Shown in pieces: positions 13,401 to 25,455 of a DNA stretch of 64,000 bases; position 1 is the stretch's first letter; each line of letters begins with the position of its first letter. A model generated the notes under the pieces. It did not search any database. It was not told the DNA's origin and was given only the letters and a program-made list of their open reading frames with translations. The stretch lies in NCBI RefSeq assembly GCF_050908995.1, contig NC_135126.1, forward strand, positions 2,108,001 to 2,172,000. The letters are read 5' to 3'. The translations under genes were made by a program, and so were the position numbers. The stretch comes from Andrena cerasifolii (lineage: Eukaryota > Arthropoda > Insecta > Hymenoptera > Andrenidae).

Positions 13401-13775
13401 CCCCGCGTGGTGTAGCGACTAGTAATGGCGCATAGCCTGACTTTAATGACCTGTGAATTAAGCCGCATTACAGATGTACTGGCACGCGCAGCTGAGTCTG
13501 AATTTCTGGACAAAGGGCCGCGAAAACATTTCCGTTTTCGTTATACGATCCCTTTCTGCGAACCGCTGCTGACATTTCCGCGGCAAGGAAGTAAGTCTAA
13601 CGCGTGGGAACTTATTGCAAGAGGGTCGACGTCTGGGTACATTCGGCTGGGATTGAGCTTGAAAGTTAATCGCACTAGCAATTCTCAATGAAACGCATTG
13701 AAAGGACGAATTTTTTGCGGAGGTTGAATGTTAATGAGCACGGAGTTCTTCGCTGGGTTCGCAAAGCTTCCTTTG
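10485..13775. other. Intronic sequence without recognised gene
   Basis: 3.3 kb with no transposon ends found. It includes a G-rich stretch at 12215-12262 and 12420-12640, and a small hairpin cluster at 13353-13405. Open frames here overlap on both strands and show no domains. Confidence 0.35.
13353..13405. other. Short hairpin and repeated GCGGGGAA motifs
   Basis: AGCGGGGAA (13353-13361) and TTCCCCGCT (13369-13377) form a perfect 9-bp stem with a 7-base loop, followed by a third copy, TTTTCCCCGCG, near 13397. CTAG-type short repeats lie between them. It could be a cluster of protein-binding sites; function unknown. Confidence 0.5.
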
Positions 13776-14100
13776 GCGATGCGATCGACAAAAAAGCTGG
13801 ACAACGAAGATTTGAGAATCGTAATTAAAACAAATCCACGTCAAACTGTCAGAGAACTTGTAGAAGAACTTGGTGCAAGTGCTCCGAGAGTTTCCGGATA
13901 CTTAAGGGGAATTGGTTGAAGTCAAAAACTTGAAAAGTGGGTTTCTTAGACACCCAGAGAGAATCAGCGAAGTTGGTGGCACGAAGTGTGCCGTTCACTT
14001 CTTCAGCATCATTCCAGAGAGGGATCCTTGAGATGGAGGATGGATCCTGTATGATAATCGAATGGCCAATTTCGGAAGCAGGTTTTTACTTAAACTCGAT
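13776..14100 (+). pseudogene. Fossil of a mariner-family transposase (N-terminal HTH region)
   Basis: The frame reads LDNEDLRIVIKTNPRQTVRE and then LVEELGASAPRVSGYLRGIG. This is the second helix-turn-helix region of mariner/SETMAR-type transposases (typical pattern: NP.QT.RE.AE.L..S..TV..HL..IG). An in-frame stop follows (13917), then SQKLEKWVS and another stop where the family has KKLDKWVP. After a frameshift come SLLQHHS and RW, matching the family's LLLRH and TGDEKW region. The first catalytic Asp is not preserved. It is dead, old and much truncated; no terminal repeats were found. Confidence 0.75.
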
Positions 14101-14160
14101 TACAATGCCACCATGGCAACAGAGATTATCTACCGATGAATTAGGCTGTAATTGATTAGA

Positions 14161-15478
14161 AGTTGGTGAAGAGACTATGTTAATCAATGTAGAAGGGTTC
14201 TTTCTTTTCATTGAATAATATTAAAGTTAAAATTCAGCTACATCTTTCGCTTTCCGTATTGCATTTCATCATCCACTATTTTTCCCACACGCTGAAGAAA
14301 ATAGGATGCATTCCTGCAAATAACGGTTGAAAGCATGGTCTGCAGCCTTTCTGGGATAGCTTAATAGACCTAGTGGGAAATTGCTCAGCAACGATACACG
14401 GAAGAAAAAGAAAGTCACTGCTGCAGAAACTAACAAGCGGTAACTTTGCCTCGAGTGGAAGGTCTACGCGCGGTTCTAGGAAATGGAGATGGATAGATAC
14501 TACTCGATAACGATGCCGTTTCTGCGCTAACTTCCCTACGTGCGGTTATCACAGCTGCCCATCCCCCGTGTTTCATCCCTTAGATTGGACTTCACGGACG
14601 AAGCGTCAATTGTGTACCGTGAAACAAAGTTAATGCGGGAATCACGTTATCGTCGGGCTGTTCTGTAACACAAATAGTCAGCTAATATTGTTACCTATTT
14701 CAATTCAGGGTTTTTTGGAAACAGAAGGAACTGTTGGGTCGTTTTGTAGGATAAGCTGTACTAATGCTGGCACTGCACTAATCATTGGCACTCCTGATTA
14801 AAAGGCCAAGTATTAACAAGTACGAGCTTAGAAAGTACCTTTTTATAATTTCTTATTTTTCTTTCGATACAACACTGCAAATTCCAGTAGTTGAACTACA
14901 CATTTTATATTTGACAACGCCACGCAAAAGTCTTAAAGGTGGGATAAATAGGTGACAAAGCGTTTTCTTAAAATTTTTATAAGGAGTATGAAAACAAACT
15001 AAAATAGATGAGAGACGTTCCGCAACGAGGAAAAGTTGATGGGCTTGTTAAGCAATTATACTGAATCAGGTGACTCTAACTAGATCCTAATTTTCTTTTC
15101 TTTTGTCTGATCTCTTATTTATTTTTATTTTTCTTTATCAAGAGCACTCCCCGGTCAAATCGCGCGAATATATATGCAGGTGACCTTTATGATTTTTTTT
15201 AGAAAAAAATATACAATGTATGGGTCTAAAACTTTCTGTACTTTATTCTGCTACAAATGTAGAGTCTAAAACAATTTTTTTCTTTCATTTTTGCCCACCC
15301 CTGCCTCTGATATGCATTGCATGCTGCATCGTTGTAAAAAAACTGGCCTGCACTATCGCCACGATAACTTTAGACTCAAAAATCAAAAGCACAAAGATAT
15401 TCCTTAATTACACATGTGTGGTTATCGCGCTACCCTCAGGCAGTGTTAAGAAACAACTGGGCGACGATTGCAATATGT
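14161..15478. other. Intronic sequence without recognised feature
   Basis: AT-rich. Nothing with clear ends was found before the TTAA of element E. Confidence 0.35.
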
Positions 15479-15482
15479 TTAA

Positions 15483-15941
15483 AGGGGGAACCTGGTTTAG
15501 GATCGTCGATGTATTCAAAAAATAAAAAAAATTCTAAAATTGACAATGTTATGGACTTTAACTATATGGTTACGATTTTGGCAGAAATATTCGACGTTTT
15601 TATGCGAAAAATTGGTTTAATTTAATTTCTGCATAAATTCTTTTCATTCATCGCCGATATAATTCACGTGAACTAAGAAAAACTTTGGTTTTTTTGTTTC
15701 GGGCAAAAATATGATCCGCTGGGATTAACACAATTTGACAACTCCGACAGCGCGGCGCTACAAAGATATAGCAATAAAACAATATTAAATGAATTTTTAT
15801 TGAATAAAAAAGAGTGTTCTTGCTGTCTGAATATACAGTAAAGCGCCCTTAAAGTTATGGAAAGATTCTTTTTATATTTGTTGAGCAAATAATTCTTAAA
15901 AAATCACCATGTTTTCAGCGTCCTAAACCAGGTTCATCCCT
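15483..15941. mobile_element. TTAA element E
   Basis: TTAA at 15479-15482 and 15942-15945. The inner ends GAACCTGGTTTAGGA and TCCTAAACCAGGTTC are perfect 15-bp inverted repeats next to AGGGGG / ATCCC. Length is 459 bp. The right TTAA is shared with element D. Confidence 0.8.
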
Positions 15942-15945
15942 TTAA

Positions 15946-16668
15946 GGGAGCAGTCCGGTTAGCGCGCCGATAAATTCAGCGATTTTTAGGAATTTATTGC
16001 GACGAAACGAATTATAGTAATGGAATAAAACTGTTTTCTATTTATTAAACTACATTTCTACAGTAAATAAAAAATATGCAACTAATAGAATTATTGCTTT
16101 TAAAATGCTTTTGAAAGCGGTCTTGATGACATCTTTAACGATTCATGCCTCGCTCGTGCAGGCGATATCAGCTGTTAGACTTGTCTGAACGCAAATATCC
16201 AAACAGATTCTTGATCAGTATGACTGTCGCTATCGTTCGGACTATAATTAGTGATTTATCTTGAAAATTAGCAAAATGGCGGGAAAAATGCAAGAAAAAT
16301 GTATTTCGGCTTTTTGCGTTGCTATTTTCGATTTTAAAAGTAGGTTAGACTCAGTGGAATTACTTGGTTGTAGTCCCTGCGAGAGTCATAGGTGTGCAGA
16401 ACAAGCAGTAAAATTTATAAAGCAATCGGTTCGATAGATTTTGAGATTTTATCTTCACGATGTGGACAAATGACGTTTCGAGAAAAACGCGTTCAAAGTC
16501 TTCATCTATAGAGGCCGAGCCTTTGTGCTCCCTACTAAATGCCTCTGTAGAAGCTAAAATAATCGGATTTTTTCCATGAAAATTTAATAGTACATTCTTG
16601 AGAATGTGTACTTTCGAAAAATGGTTTTAAAAAAATTATTTTTCCTACCCGTCTAACCGGAATGACCC
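15946..16668. mobile_element. TTAA hairpin element D
   Basis: The left TTAA is 15942-15945; the right one is decayed to TTCA (16669-16672). Ends: GGGAGCAGTCCGGTTAG and CTAACCGGAATGACCC. The inner block TATGACTGTCGCTATCG and GCAAAATGGCGGG aligns with the same places in C and L. Length is 723 bp. Confidence 0.75.
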
Positions 16669-16672
16669 TTCA

Positions 16673-18436
16673 TGCAATAGAGTCCCGAAACATGGGTTTT
16701 TTAATACAAAAATGTTTCGTAAAAAAAAGTGGAGTGTATGAAAATTCGCAATAGAGGGTATCGCGAACGCCAGTAATTACGAATAGAAATCCGTTTGAAT
16801 TTTTAAATTCGGTCCACAATTGCATTTTTTATCGTGGCGATAGTGCGTGAAAAATTGTTTCAAGAAAAACGTACTTAAAGTTTGACGCCGAGCGCTTTCG
16901 TCTAGTGACGGGAACTTGTCCGTGAGCGAAACAAAAATTGATCCTTTTTCTAGATCAATAAACGTATTCTTAATTAAAAGAAAAATCACATTTCTATCTA
17001 CTATACCTCCGTCACTATTTTTAAGGCTGCCACACTGTTGAACCCCCTGAACTACCTGCACAGTCTGTACCGTTAGGAATTTCGTTCTGAAATTTTACCT
17101 GGTCATTCTTGAGATGTGGGATGAAAATATGCAAGAAGCATAACCAAAGAGCACAGCTTAACATAAGCTCTCCCAACACCTCTGCCTCTCCCCCAATTCC
17201 CCTTCGCAGATCTCCAACACAGTTCTGTCTCGCTGCAGACGATCAAAGCGACCAGCGAGCACAAAACGCGGGAAATCGTCGGGAGGGGCGGGGACCGAAA
17301 AGAAAAATTTAAAAACGTATCGAAAGGGGAGAAATCGGGAACCTTCAACTTAGAGGGAGGATCAACAGAGAAGAAACAATGGGGGCGAAGGCGGGGGAAT
17401 TTATATTCTGCGGGAAATATATAGAAAGAGAAGGAAGGGAGAGTGGGTTGGAAAAGGGAAATTGCCATCCTGGAGAGAGTATAAACGCGAAGACGTGCTA
17501 GGTAGCGGAAGGAATCCCAATGGCATTGGAAACGGAAACAGAAGTGGAAGAAGCACTGTGGAGGTGGATGTTCGGGGGTGAGGTTGGTGGACCGTGGTTG
17601 GCGTGACATGTGGGATGATGCTTGGACAGAAGTAGTGGATTTCCTGGCCAGGGGCTCCTGTTTGCTTACACCCAATCAACTCCAACCTTTCCCCGTTTCT
17701 TCTCCACCCCCCTGTTCCGATGCTACGTACATACACGTTGCGGCCAGCGCACCCTCGATGCGTGTCCTCCTGGTCTTGAGTACACACGCTCGAGGTATTC
17801 TTAGATGGTCAATCCTCCTGCCAGCAGCTACCCTTATACATCTGCTGTTCAGCAAGTTAGACGTGCGTTATCTGAAGGGCTTCAGGTACAGGCGCGTGAA
17901 TGAATACACACGCTAGATGGCCGGACGGATACGCGGAAGTGATGATAGTCATTGATGATAACACGCAGCGATAATAGGATGACGATTGTTCCGTATCAGT
18001 GTACGAAGTTACTCGCGTGTGCTCAGATTGAACGCCCGGCGTATTCGTCCGTGCAAACTGCACGAAAGAGGTGAATCGCATCAGACTGGCACTTGCTGAA
18101 GTATTTCGGGGCGTATTATCAGGCGTGATAATTAATTTTCCGCGACCACGTGCGCCGCTTTTCTGTGGGTCGTTTGAGTGTGAATTTTGAGTTCGTTTAG
18201 ATCGCAGGTGCGAGATTAAGGGATTTTGGAATGTAGAGGATATTCGTAAGTTTTGATGTCGCAGGTAAAAGTTTGTCAAGATGGTGACGCAGAGTGAAGG
18301 TTCAGCTTTCTTTTTAATTGCTATTTTCCAGAGCTTCGAAATTTTCAATGCACATTTCTTCTTTAGGGTGATGTATGCTTTTGCTTAGATTTTCTCTGTG
18401 TGAAGGTAATACCCTTTATCGCTACTAGATGAAGAG
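16673..18436. other. Intronic sequence, purine-rich in part
   Basis: 17265-17470 is G/A-rich on the + strand. A 190-codon minus-strand frame (17103-17675), the longest in the window, is opposite this skewed region and shows no domain; it is taken as chance. Confidence 0.4.
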
Positions 18437-18440
18437 AATT

Positions 18441-19513
18441 GAAGGGTCCGATGAAATAAGGGCGCAAGTGCTCAAAAATGGGAAAAAATATTGTTCAAAC
18501 GCTACGAAAGATTGGAAAATTAAATGCTGTTAAACTGAATTTTTAAAAATATAGTGTTGTAAAGCTCGTCACGACACACATTTTTTCTATTTACAGTTTG
18601 TTTATCCAATCATTACTGTTCGAGCTAAAAATTATTAACGAAAAATTTTTCATCGTCCAAAATCATTATTTCTTTAAACATAAATTGCGATAACTTGAGT
18701 AAATATTAACGGATCGTTATGAAACTTAAAACATAACTTCAGAAAACTCTAGCGAAGCCGCAGAAGGTATGCACAAAACCCTTATGTTAACAAACGTAAT
18801 AATATTTAATTAAAAAGTAATACTGGACATAACCCATGTTTTTCAACGTTCACCGTTAAAAAGTATGGAGGCAATTTTGAGGTACATGTAACTTGCAGCG
18901 ACAAAGTTTTTCCTTAATATTCAAGGAAGATTTTCACCAATTTTCACACTGATTAATAAATAATTGTAGAAGATATGACGATATATATATAAATCCCGCG
19001 CAATCTATCGTCCTATCTTCTACAATTATTTATTAATTAGTGTGAAAATTGGTGAAAATCTTCCTTGAATATTAAGGTAAAACTTTGTCGCTGTAAGTTA
19101 CATGTACCTCAAAATTGCCTCGATACTTTTTATCGGTGAACGGTGAAAAACAGGGATGATATCTAGTATTACTTTATTAATTAAATATTATTAAATTTGA
19201 TAACATAAGGGTTTTGTACAAACATTTTACGGCTTCGCTAGAGTTTTCTGAAGTTACATTTTAAGTTTCATAACGATCCGTTAATATTTACTCAAGTTAT
19301 CGCAATTTCTGTTTAAAGAAATAATGATTTTGGACGATGAAAAATTTTTCGTTAATAATTTTTAGCTCGAATAGCAATGATTGGATAAACAAACTGTAAA
19401 TCGAAAAACTGTGTATCCTGACGAGCTTTACAACACTCTATTTTTTAAAATTCAATTTAACAATAATTTTTCACATTTTCGAGCGCTAGTCCCCTTATTG
19501 CATCCGACCCTTC
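18441..19513. mobile_element. Large palindromic element N with possible AATT duplication
   Basis: The two arms (about 500 bp each) are inverted copies meeting near 18985-19005. Outer ends GAAGGGTCCGATG and CATCCGACCCTTC are flanked on both sides by AATT (18437-18440, 19514-19517). Both arms contain long matched blocks such as GAAAATTGGTGAAAATC and its complement. It has no coding capacity. The family is not recognised; the AATT TSD is tentative because the flank is itself symmetrical. Confidence 0.75.
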
Positions 19514-19517
19514 AATT

Positions 19518-20376
19518 ACTAAAACGCTGTGGCAAATGGCAAAAATATTTGTTGCGAATTAAAATTAAAACAAACTAAATAAATTCCTTCAATATTAAAA
19601 TATTGAGGAAAATGTTGTCAATTGAGGTTGTGCGTTTTGCGGAGATCGATTAAGATTCAGTGCTAAAGATCATAAAATTACTCAAAGGATTCAGTTTTGC
19701 GCGTCCAGGAAATTGTCGTACGATTCTATTGCGTCGTCGTGTTTACCCCGACCGCAATAGCGCAAACTCAAAATCGCGCGCGAATGTAGTGACGTATAAC
19801 TCATGGTGGTTTAATTTTCCGGTTTCGGAACACCTGCTGCGAACTTTAAACGCGGACCACCTGTTTATCTGATAATTTCACGAAATTGTTCCAATTAATT
19901 TTAACACCACTGGTGGAAGTTTAAATGTTTGTTATAAGCCGAATTTGCAAGTTTTCAGACCGTCATGCCCTTGTAATTAGAAAGCTTACGTTAAAATAGC
20001 CTTTACCTGCAACGACACCACACTTACGTGCGAAAATTGGTCCCACCGAATTTCTAAACCTCCCCGATTGCACGAAAATAAACTTTAATGTACATATTCT
20101 GAGTATATATATTTAATAAGCATTTAATCGCACGAAATGGTACTCGTGTGTCCCTTATTACAAGAATAGTATGAAAATTTTGCAACCCATCTTGTGTCTT
20201 TATTAATTTTATATACGATGAATTTAAGGATATTTAGGGACTAAAAACTTTTGAAAGAACCTTCAATCATGTGAAGCACAGGCTATGAAATATTGTAGAC
20301 CAGTTAAATTTAGACATTAAATCTTAAATTCAAATTTCTCTGTGAAGCAACTTTTCTTTATCTCACTGTGTGGTTC
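19518..20376. other. Intronic sequence without recognised feature
   Basis: AT-rich unique-looking sequence between N and F1. Confidence 0.35.
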
Positions 20377-20380
20377 TTAA

Positions 20381-20966
20381 GGGGACTGGCATTCAGAAAC
20401 ACGATTTTTTTGTATTTTTATAAAGTACCACCCTTCCCTAGTAAAATGCCGTTTGGTTTATGTTAAAATTCGCAAAATTAAGGATTTTACAGCCGAAAAG
20501 GTCGAGCGAGTCATAAACCTTACGACCTAAACCTACGCGTAAATCTGTGAAAACTTCTGCTTTGACAAAAAAAAAAATAAAATAGCTCCCTTCCCTGGCG
20601 AAAGTTTTTTTTAAAAATTTGCCGTTTTACTGCCGTCAATTTTATAATTTTTATTTTTTTTATTTTTCAATATGTTCAGAGTAGAATAGGGGTCAGGGCA
20701 AAGTATGAATTTCAGAGGATATTTCACAATTCAATTTCTTACGGCCAGAATCACTGCAAAATTACAGCGGCTCCAGAAAAAAACACCTATATATCAGGCA
20801 ACTGTAGCACTGTCATACATATGTATATATTATTCAAATTTTTTTTTTACTGTTTACAGTATTAACAAAAATTACCCAAAAGTACTAGTCACAATTTGTA
20901 TTCATCTCCTTGTAATTAATTCGCAAAAAATACTTGCTTTTCGAGCGATCTGACTGCCTAGTCCCC
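20381..20966. mobile_element. TTAA element F1
   Basis: TTAA at 20377-20380 and 20967-20970; ends GGGGACTGGCA and TGACTGCCTAGTCCCC. The left part (TTTACAGCCGAAAAGGTCGAG) is the inverted counterpart of the right part of F3, and the right part matches the left part of F3. F1 is thus a short member in opposite orientation. Confidence 0.85.
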
Positions 20967-20970
20967 TTAA

Positions 20971-21168
20971 TGGAATGCGGTAAGCCTGTTTAGTCTTTTA
21001 CAAGTGCTTATCTCGTTCGATTTCAAAACTTCTACCTTCTTCAATTACTACGCTTCTGCTTCACCAATTAGCGTATTCGCAAGGCTGTCTCATGTGCTGA
21101 AGCACAAACAGTTTCCTCGTGGAAAGAAGTTACCGCTTGCCGATGAATTGGATTAATTTGCATTCGCG
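20971..21168. other. Short unique spacer
   Basis: Nothing recognised between F1 and element O. Confidence 0.3.
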
Positions 21169-21172
21169 TAAA

Positions 21173-21492
21173 GCTGCGTATTCACCTGCGCATTCGCCCC
21201 GAATGTGCATTCGGCGCGCACCGATTTTTTGCTCGTCCGGTGTTCGGCGCGTGTTCGGGGCGCGGCGCGCATTCGGGCCGATCCGCTTGTTGGCGGTCCA
21301 TCAAAGCGCGCATTCGGGTCCGAACAATACCATGAAATGGACGCCGCAAATTTCACTCAACCCCGAACGCGCGCCGAACGCGCGCCGAATGCGCGCCGAA
21401 TGCACGCCGAACGCGCGCTGAGCTCCGAACGGGCAAAAAATCGGTGCGCGCCGAATGCACATTCGGGGCGAATGCGCAGGTGAATACGCGGC
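21173..21492. mobile_element. CpG-rich hairpin element O (TTAA-type MITE)
   Basis: About 60-bp inverted ends. Their outermost parts are AGCTGCGTATTCACCTGCG (left) and CGCAGGTGAATACGCGGC (right). TTAA follows the right end (21493-21496), and GTAAA, one change from GTTAA, precedes the left. The interior is packed with GCGCGCCGAA(C/T) units in tandem (about 21365-21420) and their complements. Its base composition differs sharply from the flanks. Confidence 0.8.
21365..21420 (+). repeat. Tandem GCGCGCCGAA(C/T) repeat in element O
   Basis: Five or so 11-bp units of CGAACGCGCGC/CGAATGCGCGC type. These give frames rich in Arg and Ala on all strands, which are artefacts. Confidence 0.7.
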
Positions 21493-21496
21493 TTAA

Positions 21497-22521
21497 CAGT
21501 AATTCCATGATATCTGTTTGCCCTGCCAACCCTGGCAACCAAACAATGTAGCGTTGTAGCATCGCTCTCCGTTAATCACTTACGACAACTGGAATGTGCT
21601 TCACTGTCCCCGTACGAACAAACAAAATTAGCTAATAATGTAGTCTCGACGGGACTCTGGCAACTGACGCGTCATCTCAAAATTTACGCATAATTGTAAA
21701 CTCCAGCTACGATGAATATAGCCAACGGTTTGCTAGTGGCATTCGTCCATCGATTCGCATACCAGCTTGCGAACTTCGCGCTACAGGAATCTGTCAGTGG
21801 TGGCCTACTGCGCATTTTGAAATAGCTTTTATCGTGCTTGATTCCGGTACTCGAACCTCGGAGGACACAAACTAATTTAATTTTATTGTACATTACTCCT
21901 AAATGATTTGGAATTTTGCATGTAATTTAAATCTCGTTGCGACGACAAGGCTATCTTTTATGGCATTTATTTGGATAAACTCAAACCAATGTTCGAGGAT
22001 TTCTCTGTAATTAAAGTCACAGTGAATTTCTGCAGTGTCTCCTGGACAAACCACTCGCCCACTTTTACACGTGTATTTCACGAGGCAGCGCGAGTTGTCT
22101 TCAATTAGGTGGGAATTATTTTCTGTGTTAAACAAAAGCAAGACAAAGGCCGTCCGTTTATACTTATGAACGTTAATGTACCCCTCGCAATAAAAATGCT
22201 GGCTACGCGCTATATTCTTCTTTAGTCCCTGATTATAAGCGACGTTTGCGGGGGTAATTAAAACATACTGTCATAATGAACTTCGTCCGTTTCCCCCTTT
22301 ATCTAAGGGTGGTAGATTAGCGAGTTAAACGCGCGTACTTCCAACCCGCGCGCCATACGTTGCCGTTTACAATCATTTTATTTCAACTATTTCAACGAGA
22401 ATCGTAGAAACTCATTTTAATAAATCGTACGTTTGTCACAGTATATTGGAGCAATTAAGAGATTAAATTAGAGAGATGGATTTTCATTTACCGTCGAGTA
22501 TGTGCGCGCACCTGATGGGCG
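21497..22521. other. Intronic sequence without recognised feature
   Basis: Nothing with recognised ends; directly precedes F2. Confidence 0.35.
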
Positions 22522-22525
22522 TTAA

Positions 22526-23741
22526 GGGGACTATTCGGCAGTCAAATCACTCGAAAATCAAGTATATTTTGCGAATTAATTTCGAGGAGATGAATACAAA
22601 TTGCGACTACTACTATTGGGTAATGTTGATTAATAATATAAACTGTAATTTTTTTTTTTTTTTTGATAGTATATACATAAAGTGACCAGATATTTTCTGT
22701 TCCAATGCGGGACAAGCAAGCAACAAGCAAGCAAAAAAAGGGTTAACAGATCCGTGAGGAGATCTTTTCCGTAGTTTATTAAAGCATTTACAATATATTT
22801 AAAATACATACTTGTGATTACAAAGTGATACATTGAAACGAAATTAAAAATATTTCTTTTTTTCACAACAAAAAAAGTAGAGGAAACAGTAACTTTATGC
22901 CACTGCGAAAATGTAAAAGGTTACATGTCCAATCCGGGACACTTTTCAATATGGGACAAAGGGCTCAAATGCGGGACGTCTGGTCACTTTATATATACAT
23001 ATATATGTAGGATCGTCGGGGTTTGACAAAATGAACAACCAAACACACCAGTGCAATGAGAATAAATAAAATGTAATGATGGAATATTAGTATAAAAGAA
23101 CAAAGAAATACAGAAGACAATAGAAACGTAACTGTGCTCTTAGCACGCTTTCCACGACTGCCTCAAGACGATCGGCACGACCGCCGAGCACCGCCTCGAT
23201 TCGGCCGTCTTCGCCGAACTTTGTCCTCCGCCGACCTCCGTCTTTCGTTTTTCTGCGGTTTTGCAGTGATTGCAAGAAAATGGGGTTTCGGATCGACTTG
23301 AAATTTGTACAGTATGTTCAAAATATATCCCTTTCTGCCCTGAACCTCAACATTAAAGTGTAAAAACTCTAGTTTCTGAGATAAAAAATTGACATTTATC
23401 GTAAAAATCGCCTTCCCGCAGTCGCTATTTTAATAATTTTGGCTCAGACCTAAATCGTAGGTTCTAGGAGAAACATATTCCAAGAAAACCGTGGTATCTT
23501 TATTTTTAAGCTCCATATCAGTGCAAGAGCAAAGACACTTTTTCTAAAACACTGTATAATCAACCTCGTGTGGTGCCGTTTGTAAACTAGCTATGTATAA
23601 AAAAAATATATATATTTTACTCAACGTGGTGGTAATAAACATTGTATAAAGGGAGAAGTCTGTGCTTGCTTTCATCTCCTTGTAATACAAGTCGCAAAAA
23701 ATACTCGATTGTCGAGCGAACTGACTGCTGAAGTAGTCCCC
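22526..23741. mobile_element. TTAA element F2 with a nested hAT-like element
   Basis: TTAA at 22522-22525 and 23742-23745; ends GGGGACTATTCGGCAGTC and CTGCTGAAGTAGTCCCC. The left arm (GCGAATTAATTTCGAGGAG) matches F3 and the complement of F1. 22679-22990 is a later insert at the ATATACAT site that is unoccupied in F3. Confidence 0.85.
22679..22990. mobile_element. hAT-like element nested in F2
   Basis: Inverted ends AAAGTGACCAGA and TCTGGTCACTTT, with inner motifs GCGGGAC / GTCCCGCATTT of the kind seen in several hAT families. The flanking sequence (G)TATATACAT on the left and AT-ATATACAT on the right suggests an 8-bp duplication. F3 shows the empty site. No coding capacity. Confidence 0.7.
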
Positions 23742-23745
23742 TTAA

Positions 23746-25219
23746 TTTTCTTCGCCTCGTATTTGTATTCCACTTATACTACTATTATTAATGGCGCGAG
23801 GAGCACTTTGAACCGTGGAAAAGGCGTTGCTCAGTTTTACCGTTAAATGGTGGCAGGAATGAGAAATTTCGGTAACATTTCACTGGTACCATTCCAAACA
23901 CGTTCCACGTCCAGGGCGCAGTCGCTTCCAAGTACAAGGGATCATTTCTTACGCCGGGAACAAAGAAGAACGAAGTAACTGGGTCGTTCGGTGAGGCACG
24001 ATTGTTCAACGTCGCCGACTCCACTTAAGAATGCGGTTTTGTATTTATCCTAATGTACTTGCCAGTCGTTTTCTGCCGACCTCACCTTGCAATCTGCGTA
24101 ACTACGCGCGATCCTTTGAACCCGGGGCGGTACACTTTCCCTTTCCTCCACTTTTGAATCGCTCGGCGCCGGGGTTGAAAGTTCCACGACAGATTTTAAT
24201 TGGAACGTGCTCCTTCCAATAGTCCATCTCGCGCTTTCATTTTTCTCATCGATTCGCACTTCAACACTCTCCAACCTCTTGCTAAGTACTTTGCGATTTT
24301 AAATCGCCGAATTAGATCCAGTGTACGTTCCATATTTCTTTGCCCACTTTCCAATAACGATTCTGAAATAAATCTACTTCCGTAACGAAATGAATTGTCA
24401 GCAACATTTCCTCCGTTTCGTATTCTTGTAACGCGAGGATGCTACAGGGGTTCGGTTCCACCTATCGGTTGCTAGAACTCCATCTATTCTTGAGCCTCGT
24501 GCAGCCCAAATGTCGAATAGTATCCAGCAGAAACACTTTACAACTCGCGTTACGCTTCGTCCTGAGAATTCAACAAATTCTTGCAAGCTTTGAAAGGTCC
24601 CCTGTGATTTGACGGATAATTAAATTCTTAAGTAATACTCGTGCACGGTAATTTCATCGGTATTGTTGCAAACAAGTTCCTGATGCTCGCCGTTTAGTCG
24701 ATCTCCCAGCGCGGAAAGTTCATTTTCTGCGCCGCAAGGGAGGGAGATAAAGTAACTGGGTCGTGAACTCCATTCCGCGGCTATTCTGTCGTGCATCTTA
24801 TTATCGGGGCACGTCTTTGCTTTATCGTATCGTTTGTTTCGACATGCCCGCCGCAACGATGCGGATGTTCATTGTTATTTGACAGATTTCTTGCTAGTTC
24901 CCCTTCGGGATGCAGGACTTTGCGTAACGAGATACCTCGTACTGTTATTCGTTTTTGAGAAAAATAGCATGTTGCTGCAGAATACATGTGCCACAGGTGA
25001 TCACATAGCGTGGAAATTTTATTATAAATCTGAAGTATAATAAATTTCACTAGCAATCACGAAAGAGATGCTCGCCATTGACGAAAATTTGAAACTCGAC
25101 GCAGGAAGTTACAGAGAAGGATGTTTAATGAGATGAATTTACATAGGTCACATGAAAAGTGTATGAAATCTAACGACCTTTTCTTGTGAATCTTGTCTGT
25201 GCCTTTAGACTGGTATATG
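23746..25219. other. Intronic sequence without recognised feature
   Basis: Moderate GC. Several overlapping short frames with no domains. Confidence 0.35.
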
Positions 25220-25455
25220 TAGGGGAAAGTGGGTCATAATCGGGTGCCTAATGTAATTTTCCTGCTAGCATAAAGTCAGACGGCAAAATAAACTTTGGAC
25301 ACCGCTAGAAATCTTAATTGGGCCTTACAGAATCAGAAAATGAGAGTTCTTATTTGAAAAAACACTATTTGGCTCTCAGGAAAACAAGTTCTCTCCGAAG
25401 TATGCAAGTAACGAAAACGCATAAAATGTGATATAATTATAAAACCATTATTAGT

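Noticed and set aside
17103..17675. 190-codon minus-strand open frame
   Set aside because: Lies opposite a purine-rich stretch, no domain, overlapped by other long frames on both strands; composition effect.
21119..21562. Several Arg/Ala-rich frames
   Set aside because: All come from the GCGCGCCGAA tandem units of element O.
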